Shown here piece after piece: positions 1-8,264 of a DNA stretch of 64,000 nucleotides. How positions within the stretch are numbered: the stretch's first letter is position 1; each line of letters opens with the position of its first letter. The notes under the pieces are model-generated. The model searched no databases and was not told where the DNA came from. It saw nothing but the letters and a program-made list of their open reading frames with translations. The translations under genes and the position numbers were made by a program. Source of the DNA: an uncultured Oscillospiraceae bacterium (GTDB lineage: Bacteria; Bacillota; Clostridia; Oscillospirales; Acutalibacteraceae); contig CAOKRT010000001.1 in NCBI GenBank assembly GCA_948471205.1, positions 256,308 through 320,307 of the forward strand, written 5' to 3'.

Positions 1-2
1 TC

Positions 3-539
3 CTGAACACTTCAGAAGCAAAGCCGGATTCAACAGAGTTGTATTCTGTAAGACATATTCTTATTTCTCCTACAGAAGAATTGTCTGACGTTGAAAAAGC
101 TACGGAAGAACAATGGAATGCCGCGCAGGAAAAAGCAGAAAAAATTGTTGAAGAATATAACAGCGGTGAAAAAACAGAACTTTCATTTGCCGAACTTGCC
201 GAAAAGAACAGCGCAGATGTAAATTCAACCTCTAACGGTCAGTCCGGAAGCTACGGCGGTATTATAGGCAAAACAAGCCTTGGTGTAATGGTTCCCGAAT
301 TTGAAAACTGGGCAACGGACGATGCAAGAAAATACGGCGATGTGGGTATTGTTAAAAGCAAATACGGTTATCATATTATGTATTTTATTTATGACGGACC
401 AACATATTTGTTTAATGTAATGGACGATGCCAATATGGAAAAAATAAGCGAATTTATTAATTCTGTTACGTATAATGAACATTCCGCATTCAAAAAAACC
501 ACAGTTGTTGAACCTGTTTCGAAAGCTGCAAATTCATAA
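3..539 (+). CDS. Parvulin-type peptidyl-prolyl isomerase, C-terminal part (5' end outside window)
   Basis: The frame is open to the left edge, so only the C-terminal ~178 residues are present; a TTG at 39 is internal. A PpiC/rotamase domain is visible: VRHILISPTEE near its start, a lysine/glutamate-rich helix with FAELAEKNS, the GSYGGIIG loop, and a closing KYGYHIMYF strand. Parvulins of this type assist folding of secreted proteins outside the membrane. The next gene ends with a closely similar domain, so the two are tandem paralogues. Signal or anchor sequences cannot be assessed because the N-terminus is missing. Confidence 0.8.
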   Translation: MNTSEAKPDSTELYSVRHILISPTEELSDVEKATEEQWNAAQEKAEKIVEEYNSGEKTELSFAELAEKNSADVNSTSNGQSGSYGGIIGKTSLGVMVPEFENWATDDARKYGDVGIVKSKYGYHIMYFIYDGPTYLFNVMDDANMEKISEFINSVTYNEHSAFKKTTVVEPVSKAANS

Positions 540-638
540 GGAATTATAAAATAAAAAATTTATTCTTGTAAAATAATTTATTTTAGTGTAAAATATTTTC
601 ATGAAAATTTTATACAATATGTAAGGAAGTCAAAGATT

Positions 639-2348
639 ATGGCAAAAAAAGATTTAGATAACGATTTATTTGCCGGCGGTTCCATTTCCGAAGGTAAAAA
701 GAAATCAAAAAAAGAAAAAAAAGGAAATGCAAGAAACAAATCTAAAAAAGGCATTTCGGCAAATACGGCTAAAATTATAAGATCTGCGGTTGCAGTTGTG
801 CTGGTAGTGGCACTTCTTGTAACATATGTTGCAACAGGTCTTGTAAGAAAAGGCTTTATTCATTCCACTTTGCAGTGGACTACTTATTTAACGGCTGTTA
901 CAGTTAAATCAGACAACGGCGATAAAATCAATGTTCCCGTTTCAACTTATAATTACTATTATGCACTTAAATATAATAATTTGAAACAGCGCCAGGAGGC
1001 TGCAAATAACAGCGATGGCGAAAACAGCAGTATTCTGGGAATTTTAGGCTTGCTGCAGGAACCTGTTGATGCCGATTTTTCCAAGCCGCTTTCCGATCAG
1101 ACTACAACAGATGATAACAATGAAACAATTACTTGGCAGGAATATATTTATAACGATGTTATAGAAACAATTGAAGAAACATATTCATTTTATCTTGCAG
1201 CTGTAAGAGATAATGACGGTGCCGAGCCTGAAATTACAGCAACACAGAAATCTCAGCTTGACAGCACACTTTCCGAATACAAAGAAGCAGCAGAAGAATA
1301 CGGATATACATTATCTGCCTATCTTGTTGCTGTAATGGGCAAGGGTGTTACGGAAACTGTTTTCCGCCGTGAAGCAACACGTTCCTATATTGCAGACAAT
1401 TATAAATCATCCATCAGCAGTGAAACGGTTGAAAAGAAATATACAGATGCCGAATATGACAAATATAAGGAAGAAAATCCAGATACGCTTAAAACAGTTG
1501 ATGTAAGAATATTTGAAGCAAACAGCGAAAGTGATGCTGAAGCATTCAAAAAAGCCCTTAAAGCAGACGGTTCAAACTTTACCGAGCTTGCCGTTAAATA
1601 TTCAAAGGACGGATTTTATAAAAAATATTATGCAGATGATTCAGCTTCAACTGTAACAAAGGCAACCAGGTCTTTCCTGATGAACAGCAGCGGTTTTTCA
1701 ATTGGAAAAGAAGATGAATCATCCAAAAAGGAAGAAGAAAAAACATATACCGGACTTGACTGGCTTTACAGTGCCGACAGAAAAGCCGGCGATATAAACA
1801 GTTTTTCAAAAACAGTTGTATATGTTCTTTCTCCGGCAGAAGAAGCAGACGGCAATACAATTAATATCCGCCACATTCTTATATCGCCTAAGGGTGAACC
1901 TTCAAAGGCTACTTCGGCAAAAGATGCCGACTGGGATTCTGCACTGCAGGAGGCTGAAAAGCTTCTTGAACAGTTTAACAAGGGTGACAAAACTGCAAAA
2001 AGCTTTGCAGACCTTGCCGGTAAAAACACAGATGATCCGGGTTCAGAAGAAACAGGCGGACTTTATGAAGATGTTGCACCCGGTCAGATGGTTTTGCCGT
2101 TTAATAACTGGTGCTTTGCAGACGGCAGAAAGGCCGGCGATACCGATATTATAAAAACAGAATCAGGTTATCATATTATGTATTTTGACGGTGAAACAAA
2201 AACTCCGATTTGGAAATCTTTTGCTGAAACACAAATGAAAGATAAAGATTCACAGTCCAAGGCAGATGCAATAGAGGAAGAGTTCACCGCAAAGGTTAAC
2301 TGGTTCGGTTCCCGTTATTTTGAAATAGATACTGATATAGACAGATAA
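639..2348 (+). CDS. Membrane-anchored parvulin-type peptidyl-prolyl isomerase
   Basis: This 569-residue protein has a lysine-rich cytoplasmic N-terminus (residues 1-45), one membrane segment (about 47-68, IIRSAVAVVLVVALLVTYVA) and a long extracytoplasmic region. No lipobox cysteine follows, so it should be a signal-anchored foldase rather than a PrsA lipoprotein. A canonical rotamase domain lies near the C-terminus (NIRHILISPKGE to SGYHIMYF). A weaker copy of the fold may lie around residues 285-330 (VDVRIFEANSESDAEAF). The start ATG follows TAAGGAAG. It resembles the preceding truncated gene, suggesting duplication. Exact substrates are unknown. Confidence 0.85.
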   Translation: MAKKDLDNDLFAGGSISEGKKKSKKEKKGNARNKSKKGISANTAKIIRSAVAVVLVVALLVTYVATGLVRKGFIHSTLQWTTYLTAVTVKSDNGDKINVPVSTYNYYYALKYNNLKQRQEAANNSDGENSSILGILGLLQEPVDADFSKPLSDQTTTDDNNETITWQEYIYNDVIETIEETYSFYLAAVRDNDGAEPEITATQKSQLDSTLSEYKEAAEEYGYTLSAYLVAVMGKGVTETVFRREATRSYIADNYKSSISSETVEKKYTDAEYDKYKEENPDTLKTVDVRIFEANSESDAEAFKKALKADGSNFTELAVKYSKDGFYKKYYADDSASTVTKATRSFLMNSSGFSIGKEDESSKKEEEKTYTGLDWLYSADRKAGDINSFSKTVVYVLSPAEEADGNTINIRHILISPKGEPSKATSAKDADWDSALQEAEKLLEQFNKGDKTAKSFADLAGKNTDDPGSEETGGLYEDVAPGQMVLPFNNWCFADGRKAGDTDIIKTESGYHIMYFDGETKTPIWKSFAETQMKDKDSQSKADAIEEEFTAKVNWFGSRYFEIDTDIDR

Positions 2349-2354
2349 TTTTCC

Positions 2355-2388
2355 AAAGGAGGTTGCACTTTGTGCGGCCTCTTTTGAG
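2355..2388 (+). terminator. Rho-independent terminator after the foldase gene
   Basis: A 14-bp stem with G-U pairs (2355-2368 with 2372-2385, loop TTT) ends in a short T run. It lies just after the stop codon of the foldase gene. Confidence 0.75.
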
Positions 2389-2435
2389 TATGCTTTAACA
2401 GATTTAATATAAATTATCTACTTGTGAGGAAATAA

Positions 2436-2675
2436 ATGAGCGAATACAAGGCTACAGATGTAGAATTGCTGAAAGAAAGAATTTCAAGGCTTATGGCAGC
2501 GCTGGAAGAAGTGAATTTTGAATGTCAAAGGCTTGAAATTATAAATTCAAACCTTGATTTTCAGCTTAAAGAAGCAAACCGTGAACTCAATCAGAATATT
2601 GCGGTTTTACAGGCGCTTGAAGAGGAAAATGAAGAATTAAAAAAGAAATTGCAGGGTTATAAAAATGGAATATAA
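2436..2675 (+). CDS. Small coiled-coil protein of unknown function
   Basis: This 79-residue protein is almost entirely predicted helix with heptad-like leucine spacing (LLKERISRLMAALEEV, LEEENEELKKKL), so it probably forms a coiled coil. No signal peptide or membrane segment is visible. The start has a reasonable site (GTGAGGAAATAA before ATG). Its last 11 bases overlap the start of the fumarase-beta gene, implying translational coupling. I do not recognise the family; a role as a small cytoplasmic scaffold or cell-division-associated protein would be a guess. Confidence 0.6.
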   Translation: MSEYKATDVELLKERISRLMAALEEVNFECQRLEIINSNLDFQLKEANRELNQNIAVLQALEEENEELKKKLQGYKNGI

Positions 2676-3192
2676 ACTTAATGTAACACAGCTTAGGGAA
2701 TATGCTGAAAAGCTGAAGGCAGGAGACAGGGTGATACTTTCGGGAAAGGTTTATACCTCACGTGATGCCGCCCATAAAAGAATTGTTGCGGCAATGGATG
2801 CGCATTCGCAGCTTCCTTATGATTTAAAAGATGCTGTTATATATTATGCAGGTCCTACACCTGCACCCGAAGGGCTTGCTATCGGTTCATGCGGTCCTAC
2901 AACATCAAGCCGGATGGATGTTTTTGCGCCTGCTCTTCTTGATAAAGGCATTGTGGCTATGGTGGGAAAAGGCGAACGAAGCCGGGCGGTTTGTGATGCC
3001 ATTATCAGAAATAAAGCGGTTTATTTATGTGCCATCGGCGGCGCAGGTGCGCTTGCATCTAAGTGCATTACGGACTGCAGGGTTATTGCGTATGATGATT
3101 TAGGCTGTGAATCTGTTAAGGAACTTCAGTTCAGTAATTTCCCGTTAACTGTTGCCATAGACTGCACAGGCGGAAATATATTTGAAAGATAA
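2665..3192 (+). CDS. Fe-S hydro-lyase beta subunit (class I fumarase/tartrate dehydratase C-terminal type)
   Basis: This 175-residue protein matches the beta subunit of class I two-subunit fumarate or tartrate dehydratases: RDAAHKRI, YYAGPTPAP, GPTTSSRMD and MVGKGERS are typical of the domain that completes the active site on the 4Fe-4S alpha subunit. In known enzymes the alpha gene is usually adjacent; none is in this window, and the upstream partner is a small coiled-coil gene. It could pair with a distant alpha subunit or have another role. The reaction would be reversible hydration of fumarate to malate. Confidence 0.85.
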   Translation: MEYKLNVTQLREYAEKLKAGDRVILSGKVYTSRDAAHKRIVAAMDAHSQLPYDLKDAVIYYAGPTPAPEGLAIGSCGPTTSSRMDVFAPALLDKGIVAMVGKGERSRAVCDAIIRNKAVYLCAIGGAGALASKCITDCRVIAYDDLGCESVKELQFSNFPLTVAIDCTGGNIFER

Positions 3193-3200
3193 TGCTATAT

Positions 3201-3233
3201 AAAAGGCGAAGGAATATTCCTTCGCCTTTTTTG
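3201..3233. terminator. Terminator between the fumarase-beta and sigK genes (convergent)
   Basis: A perfect 30-nt palindrome (3201-3230, arms AAAAGGCGAAGGAAT) with A and T runs on either side can terminate transcription from both directions between two convergent genes. Confidence 0.85.
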
Positions 3234-3273
3234 ATGTAACGGTTTTTATATTTATAATGTTTTTGTGCGCAAG

Positions 3274-3960
3274 TCAGAATTTCTTTTTTATATCGCTGAG
3301 CACTTTCTTTTCTATTCTGGAAACATAGCTGCGGCTGATTTTTAATTTGTCTGCCACTTCACGCTGTGTTAACGGCTTTTTATTATCTAAGCCATATCTT
3401 AAAATTATGATTTTTTTTTCTCTTTCATCATCCATTTCCTCTATGATTTTTGAAACCTTTTCCCATTTTATTTTTGTTTCCAAATCTTCAGCCAAATCCC
3501 GGCTGTCACTGATTGTTTCCTGTATGGTCAGCGGATTGCCGTCTTTATCTATTTCTATTGAATCGCCCAAATAAACATCTGTTGCATTTTTCCGTATGTT
3601 TCTGAAATGCATCAGGATTTCATTTTCAATGCATCGGCTGGCATAGGTGGCAAGGCGTATTCCTTTATCGGTATTAAAGCTGTCTATGGCTTTAATAAGC
3701 CCTATTGTTCCTATGGAAATCAAATCATCCGTATCATTCGTTTTGGAATAATATTTTTTTACAATATGGCTTACAAGTCTTAAATTTCGCTCAATCAGCA
3801 AAGCGCGCGCATCCTTGTCTCCGTTTTTAAACCGTTCCAGCGCCTGTGCTTCATCCTTTGCATTCAGGGGCTTCGGAAAACTGGAGGTATTGTTTATGTG
3901 CAGTATGAAATAAAGAAAATTTGCACTTAAAATGGAAAGTAAAGCAGAAAACATTTTCAT
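3274..3960 (-). CDS. sigK: Sporulation sigma factor K, pro-sigma-K form
   Basis: This is the late mother-cell sigma factor. Region 2 is clear (NLRLVSHIVKKY, DTDDLISIGTIGLIKAID, RLATYASRCIENEILM) and region 4 carries a helix-turn-helix (LTQREVADKLKISRSYVSRIEKK). The N-terminus has a hydrophobic stretch (MKMFSALLSILSANFLYFIL) before FPKPL, matching the inhibitory pro-sequence that is removed by intramembrane proteolysis in known pro-sigma-K. The reading frame is continuous, so no skin-type element interrupts it here. GTG at 3963, ATG at 3960 and ATG at 3954 are all possible starts; none has a strong Shine-Dalgarno sequence. Confidence 0.9.
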   Translation of the reverse strand: MKMFSALLSILSANFLYFILHINNTSSFPKPLNAKDEAQALERFKNGDKDARALLIERNLRLVSHIVKKYYSKTNDTDDLISIGTIGLIKAIDSFNTDKGIRLATYASRCIENEILMHFRNIRKNATDVYLGDSIEIDKDGNPLTIQETISDSRDLAEDLETKIKWEKVSKIIEEMDDEREKKIIILRYGLDNKKPLTQREVADKLKISRSYVSRIEKKVLSDIKKKF

Positions 3961-4109
3961 CACCGATAAATACTATGTTTTCATAACTTGGCACATACAT
4001 TTCTTAACCCTGTATTGAAATATTTATTTTTTGCCTGTATAATTACTGTAATATGATTTATGCGGCTGTGTAAATGAATTCAGACAACTGTATTCGGTAA
4101 AATAAGGAT

Positions 4110-4235
4110 ATTCGTGTGAAAAATCACACGAATCAAATTATATTGCCCTCAAAATTTGCCTGTGTCATAATTTTGAGATGGCTGAAATCACCACTTACGC
4201 CTGTTCAGGCAATATAGGCGGGTGATTTTTATTAA
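4110..4235 (+). ncRNA. Candidate structured leader RNA with competing stems
   Basis: The 294-bp gap before the next gene holds several strong inverted repeats: a 10-bp hairpin at 4110-4132; a 9-bp pairing 4139-4147 with 4208-4216; a nested 9-bp hairpin 4148-4156 with 4169-4177; and a terminator-like stem 4185-4192 with 4221-4228 followed by five Ts. The 4208-4216 strand sits in the loop of the terminator stem, so the long-range pairing and the terminator are topologically exclusive, as in a riboswitch or attenuator. I do not recognise any known riboswitch consensus. It may instead be a mobile-element remnant. Confidence 0.45.
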
Positions 4236-4257
4236 ACTATTTGTTGCCTGAAAGGCT

Positions 4258-4632
4258 ATGGTGATTAATATGAAATATAACTGGATTGATGCATTTTTAT
4301 TGAATAAGGCAGGAACTGTAAAGGATTTGCAGGCTGAATGGAATTGGATAAGATATCAGATTGGCGGAAAAATGTTTGCGGCGGTATGTCTTGATGAAAA
4401 CAATAAGCCTTATTATATTACACTGAAACTGGAACCGTCGGAAGGCAGTTTTTTAAGACAGCAATATGAGGATGTTATTCCCGGATATTACATGAACAAA
4501 GTGCATTGGAATTCGGTTAAGGCAGACGGTGAAGTGCCGGATGATGTACTGAAGGATATGCTGGATAAATCGTATATGCTTGTTTTAAAAGGGTTCAGTA
4601 AAAAAAGACAAAAAGAAATTCTGGGAGAATAA
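4258..4632 (+). CDS. MmcQ/YjbR (DUF419) family protein
   Basis: The sequence fits the small MmcQ/YjbR DNA-binding-like fold: a central LKLEPSEGSFLRQQYEDVIPGYYMNKVHWNSV followed by VPDDVLKDMLDKSYMLV, with the characteristic GYYMNKxHWNSV motif. Function is not established for most members. Start choice is unclear: ATG 4258 lies too close to AAAGG, GTG 4261 is better spaced, and ATG 4270 follows GGTGAT. The candidate leader RNA immediately upstream may control it. Confidence 0.75.
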   Translation: MVINMKYNWIDAFLLNKAGTVKDLQAEWNWIRYQIGGKMFAAVCLDENNKPYYITLKLEPSEGSFLRQQYEDVIPGYYMNKVHWNSVKADGEVPDDVLKDMLDKSYMLVLKGFSKKRQKEILGE

Positions 4633-4737
4633 ATGAAAGATATCGGACAGGCAAATGATTAAAAAGGCAGATACAGATGCGTAAAAAGTATTTTGTCTTT
4701 TATGATATAAAATAATTTATTGAATTTGGAGGAAGCC

Positions 4738-5634
4738 ATGTTTTTAAAAAATAAAAAATACATTCGTGCTGTTAATACCGGCGGCATTTTCAGCAATTGT
4801 TTCAGCAGCAGTTATCCGCAGACTGTGGTTTCAAAAATTATTTTAAACCACTTTAAAAAATCAGGAAAAAAACCGAAATGTATTTTTATCGGGTGGGACG
4901 GATGCCGCTGTGATGCAATGAAGTATTTAATTAAAAGCGAAAGCGAAAAAGTAAGCGGCGGCAACGGAAACTTTCATTACAGCGCTGTTAATTTTCTTAA
5001 AAACAGCGGCGGTGTTTATATTACATATGTTGGCGGTGATAACGGCTTTCAGCAGGAAACAAGCACGGCGCAGGGATGGGCATCTGCACTTTGCGGAAAG
5101 TGGATGAAGCCACTGTGGAAAACCGGTATTGAATGGAGTCTTGATGAAGATTATCCTACGGTTATGCAAACACTTGCAAAGCAGGGATATAAAACTTCGT
5201 TCAGTTGTATCTGGCCTATTCATTTCGATAAAACATATAAAAACGAAATAGAGTATGCGCAGGAACATGATTTACAGCAGTTATTCTTTAAATTTGAAAC
5301 AGATGATGAACTGCATACAAATATGCTGGAAAGAATAAACAGCGAGGATGATTTTATTTTCGGCATTTATGAAAATCCTGATATTAACGGGCACGGAACA
5401 AATTTCGGCGATGAAAATTACAGATATGTTGCCGGAATATGTAATCTGGATACCTTATCATTTGATTTGATTCGGGAAATCCAATCCAGACCATCGGCTG
5501 ATGAAGAAGACTGGCTTATTGTGATTGGCTCAGACCACGGCGGTCATCTTACAAGGCACGGCACGCAGAAAACAGAGGACAGAACCACCTTCCTGGCAGT
5601 TTCAAAACCTTTGGAGGAACTGCTTGAATCATGA
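4738..5634 (+). CDS. Alkaline phosphatase-superfamily protein (type I phosphodiesterase/nucleotide pyrophosphatase-like)
   Basis: Metal-binding signatures of the alkaline phosphatase superfamily are present: FIGWDGCRCDAMKY near the N-terminus, NPDINGHGTNFG in the middle and VIGSDHGGHLTRHGT near the C-terminus. The usual Thr/Ser nucleophile region may be the QQETSTAQGWASALCG segment. No signal peptide is evident, so it probably acts in the cytoplasm. ATG 4738 was chosen because GGAGG sits just upstream; an in-frame TTG at 4720 lies ahead of that site. Its stop overlaps the next gene (ATGA), pointing to a coupled enzyme and transporter. The substrate is unknown. Confidence 0.75.
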   Translation: MFLKNKKYIRAVNTGGIFSNCFSSSYPQTVVSKIILNHFKKSGKKPKCIFIGWDGCRCDAMKYLIKSESEKVSGGNGNFHYSAVNFLKNSGGVYITYVGGDNGFQQETSTAQGWASALCGKWMKPLWKTGIEWSLDEDYPTVMQTLAKQGYKTSFSCIWPIHFDKTYKNEIEYAQEHDLQQLFFKFETDDELHTNMLERINSEDDFIFGIYENPDINGHGTNFGDENYRYVAGICNLDTLSFDLIREIQSRPSADEEDWLIVIGSDHGGHLTRHGTQKTEDRTTFLAVSKPLEELLES

Positions 5635-6878
5635 AATATTCTATTAAAAGTATAACGAAAAGCCGTGCTGTTATTATTGTTTTGTGGCTTGTGTATGCAT
5701 CAGCCTATTTTGGAAGAACCTGCTATTCTGCGGCAATTGCTTCTATTGTGGGAAACGGAATTTATGACAAAGCAGATATCGGCATTGTGGGTACGGCTTT
5801 TTTTGTATGTTACGGTGCCGGGCAGATTATAAACGGTATTCTGGGGGATAGGGTAAATCCGTTTTTAATGGTGCTTTGCGGTGTTTTTTCCAGCGGGATA
5901 TGCTGCATTTCAATGGCAGCGGCAGATCATCTTGGCGTTATGGCAGTTCTTTGGGGTGCCAACGGCGTTTTTCAGTCAATGCTTTGGTCACCGCTGCTTC
6001 GTATTTATTCTGAAACCATAAACGAGAAATTAAAAAAAGGCGCAGTGCTTAATATAGCGCTTTCACTGCCTGTAGGTACAGTGTTATCCTATCTTACCTG
6101 CACATTTATTATAGACAGGTATACATACAAAGCTGTGTTTATATGCGGCGGAACGGTTATTTTAATGATGTTTGCGGCTGCGATAATCTGTTTTTCCGTT
6201 ATCAGAAAAAGTATTGTTAAAGTTAGGAAAACACTTCCGGCAGAGCATTTGTTAAATTCCGGAAAACAAAAGACCGGACTATGGACAGTAGTTGGTTTAT
6301 CCGGACTGATGCTTATTCTTGTTCCGTCTTTTCTGCACGGTATGATGAGAGACGGCATTACAAACTGGGTTCCGACCATGATTTCGGAATCTTACGGTGT
6401 TTCTGCAAGTTTGTCAACGTTTCTTACGGTGGCACTTCCTGTGTTTAATGCTTTCGGCGCATATGCCGTAACACCGCTTTATAAAAAATGCAGGGAAAAC
6501 GAAATGAAAACGGCAGGTATAACAGCGGCGGCCGCACTTGTTCCGATGCTTCTTCTTTTGTTTATCGGAAAAGCACCTGTTTATTTAATTGTAATTCTGC
6601 TGGCATTAACAACTGCGTCAATGTATGCGCTGAATTATCTGATTATATCCCGTGTTCCTGTAAGATTTTCATCTTATTCCTGCACATCAAGCATAAGCGG
6701 AATACTGAATTCTGCCGCTTATATCGGCTGTGCGGTTTCTGTTTACGGATTCGGTGCAGTTTCTCAGAAAGCAGGGTGGACTGCGGTTATTATAATTTGG
6801 ATAACTGCCGGTGTGCTTACATCTGTTTTTGCTTTCGGTTCAAATAAGAAGTGGCGAAAATTTATCGGGGAAAAATAA
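5631..6878 (+). CDS. MFS transporter, organophosphate:phosphate antiporter-like
   Basis: This 415-residue protein has about twelve hydrophobic segments in two halves with a soluble loop near residues 190-210. The N-terminus (WLVYASAYFGRTCYSAAIASI) and the GQIINGILGDRVNP loop resemble the GlpT/UhpT/PgtP branch of the major facilitator superfamily. The start overlaps the preceding phosphodiesterase-like gene by 4 bp, so uptake and hydrolysis of the same phosphorylated compound is a reasonable inference. Specificity cannot be read from sequence alone. Confidence 0.8.
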   Translation: MKYSIKSITKSRAVIIVLWLVYASAYFGRTCYSAAIASIVGNGIYDKADIGIVGTAFFVCYGAGQIINGILGDRVNPFLMVLCGVFSSGICCISMAAADHLGVMAVLWGANGVFQSMLWSPLLRIYSETINEKLKKGAVLNIALSLPVGTVLSYLTCTFIIDRYTYKAVFICGGTVILMMFAAAIICFSVIRKSIVKVRKTLPAEHLLNSGKQKTGLWTVVGLSGLMLILVPSFLHGMMRDGITNWVPTMISESYGVSASLSTFLTVALPVFNAFGAYAVTPLYKKCRENEMKTAGITAAAALVPMLLLLFIGKAPVYLIVILLALTTASMYALNYLIISRVPVRFSSYSCTSSISGILNSAAYIGCAVSVYGFGAVSQKAGWTAVIIIWITAGVLTSVFAFGSNKKWRKFIGEK

Positions 6879-6880
6879 AG

Positions 6881-6911
6881 AAAACGAACAGCATATGCTG
6901 TTCGTTTTTTA
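6881..6911. terminator. Bidirectional terminator between convergent genes
   Basis: A perfect palindrome (6881-6908, arms AAAACGAACAGCAT) followed by Ts on both strands separates the MFS gene from the oppositely oriented cation efflux gene. Confidence 0.9.
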
Positions 6912-8075
6912 TATAAAGCTGTGTTCAATTGTTACAACAAGATTTATATCTGGATATGTTTCTTTAAATGATTTTCGCAGTTCTTTCAAAATAACACTGT
7001 TTTCCTTTTTATACTGATGCGGTATAACAAGATCAAAAATGAAATTTGTATGTGTTGTTCCTTCAACCACTCTGAAATCATGAAATGAAAAGCTGCTGTC
7101 ATAGCTGCATATCATTTCAGCGGTCATAGCTTTGTATGAATTGATTTTTTCATCATCCACAACAACAGGGTCCATATGAATACACATCATTATATTAAGC
7201 TTGCGGCTTATACGCTTTTCAACATTGTCTATCATATCGTGAAGCTTTAAAACATTTTCGTTGCACGGCACTTCTGCGTGTGCAGATGCAATAATTCTTC
7301 CGGGTCCGTAATCGTGTACAATCAAATCATGCACACCGGCAATATCGCTTTCTGCAAGCATTATTTCTTCTATATTTTTTACCAGTTCCGGATCCGGCGC
7401 TTTTCCGAGAAGGTTGTTTATAATGTCTTTTACAATTCCTATACCGGCAATCACTACAATTACTGCAACAATTATGCCGATAATTCCGTCTGCTCTTTTA
7501 AACGGCGTAAAGGAAGAAATTAAAAGTGCAGCAATTGTTGCGGCTGTAGCAATGCAGTCGTTCAAACTGTCCTGCTTCACAGCTTTCATATTGACATTTC
7601 CTGTTATTTTAAACAGTTTGCCGTTAAAAAACGCCATCCAGAGTTTTACGGCAATGGATACGATTAAAACAATCAGTGTAAAAATGCTGAATTTAACATC
7701 CTGCGGATTGATTATTTTTTCAATGCTGCTTTTTCCAAGCCCGAATCCCATAAGAAAAATAAAAAAGGAAACAATAAGTGCGCTTATATATTCCATTCTT
7801 CCATGTCCGAAGGGATGATTGTCGTCAACAGGTTTTCCGGCAAGTTTTGCACCGAAAATGGTAACAACATTGGAACTTGCATCCGAAAGGTTATTTACTG
7901 CATCTGCCGTGATGGAAACAGAGTTTGATACTGTTCCTATTACAAATTTAAAAATGCAGAGAATAATGTTGCAAAGGATTCCCACAGTGCCGGACAGAGT
8001 GCCGTATTTTTCCCTTGTTTTTAAATCGTTTTTATCGCTGTCTTTTATAAACAGTCTTATTATCAAGTCTGTCAT
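6909..8075 (-). CDS. Cation diffusion facilitator family transporter
   Basis: This roughly 388-residue protein has the CDF architecture: six membrane segments in the first ~210 residues, the metal-site motifs SVSITADAVNNLSDASSNV and DDNHPFGHGRMEY, then a cytoplasmic ferredoxin-like domain (GVHDLIVHDYGPGRIIASAHAEV). A further C-terminal extension of about 90 residues follows. Such proteins export Zn, Mn or related ions against protons. The start at 8075 follows GGAGGGG on the minus strand; an upstream in-frame extension lacks a ribosome binding site. The metal cannot be assigned confidently. Confidence 0.9.
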   Translation of the reverse strand: MTDLIIRLFIKDSDKNDLKTREKYGTLSGTVGILCNIILCIFKFVIGTVSNSVSITADAVNNLSDASSNVVTIFGAKLAGKPVDDNHPFGHGRMEYISALIVSFFIFLMGFGLGKSSIEKIINPQDVKFSIFTLIVLIVSIAVKLWMAFFNGKLFKITGNVNMKAVKQDSLNDCIATAATIAALLISSFTPFKRADGIIGIIVAVIVVIAGIGIVKDIINNLLGKAPDPELVKNIEEIMLAESDIAGVHDLIVHDYGPGRIIASAHAEVPCNENVLKLHDMIDNVEKRISRKLNIMMCIHMDPVVVDDEKINSYKAMTAEMICSYDSSFSFHDFRVVEGTTHTNFIFDLVIPHQYKKENSVILKELRKSFKETYPDINLVVTIEHSFI

Positions 8076-8141
8076 AATTCCCCTCCGTTTGTATTCGTTT
8101 ATAATAACATAAAAATCAGAATAACTCAACAAAATTTGCTG

Positions 8142-8170
8142 TTGAGCGCAGAATCATGTTGTGGTATAAT
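8142..8170 (+). promoter_or_regulatory. Sigma-A-type promoter for the FMN reductase-like gene
   Basis: TTGAGC (8142-8147), a 17-bp spacer and a perfect TATAAT (8165-8170) lie about 95 bp before the start codon, in the divergent intergenic region with the cation efflux gene. Confidence 0.6.
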
Positions 8171-8264
8171 TCAGAAACAGGCACATTTGGTCAAAATATG
8201 CCGTAATTTGCGGCTGGTTTGATATCCGTATGCTTTATTTATGTTGAAATGATGAGGTTATGTG

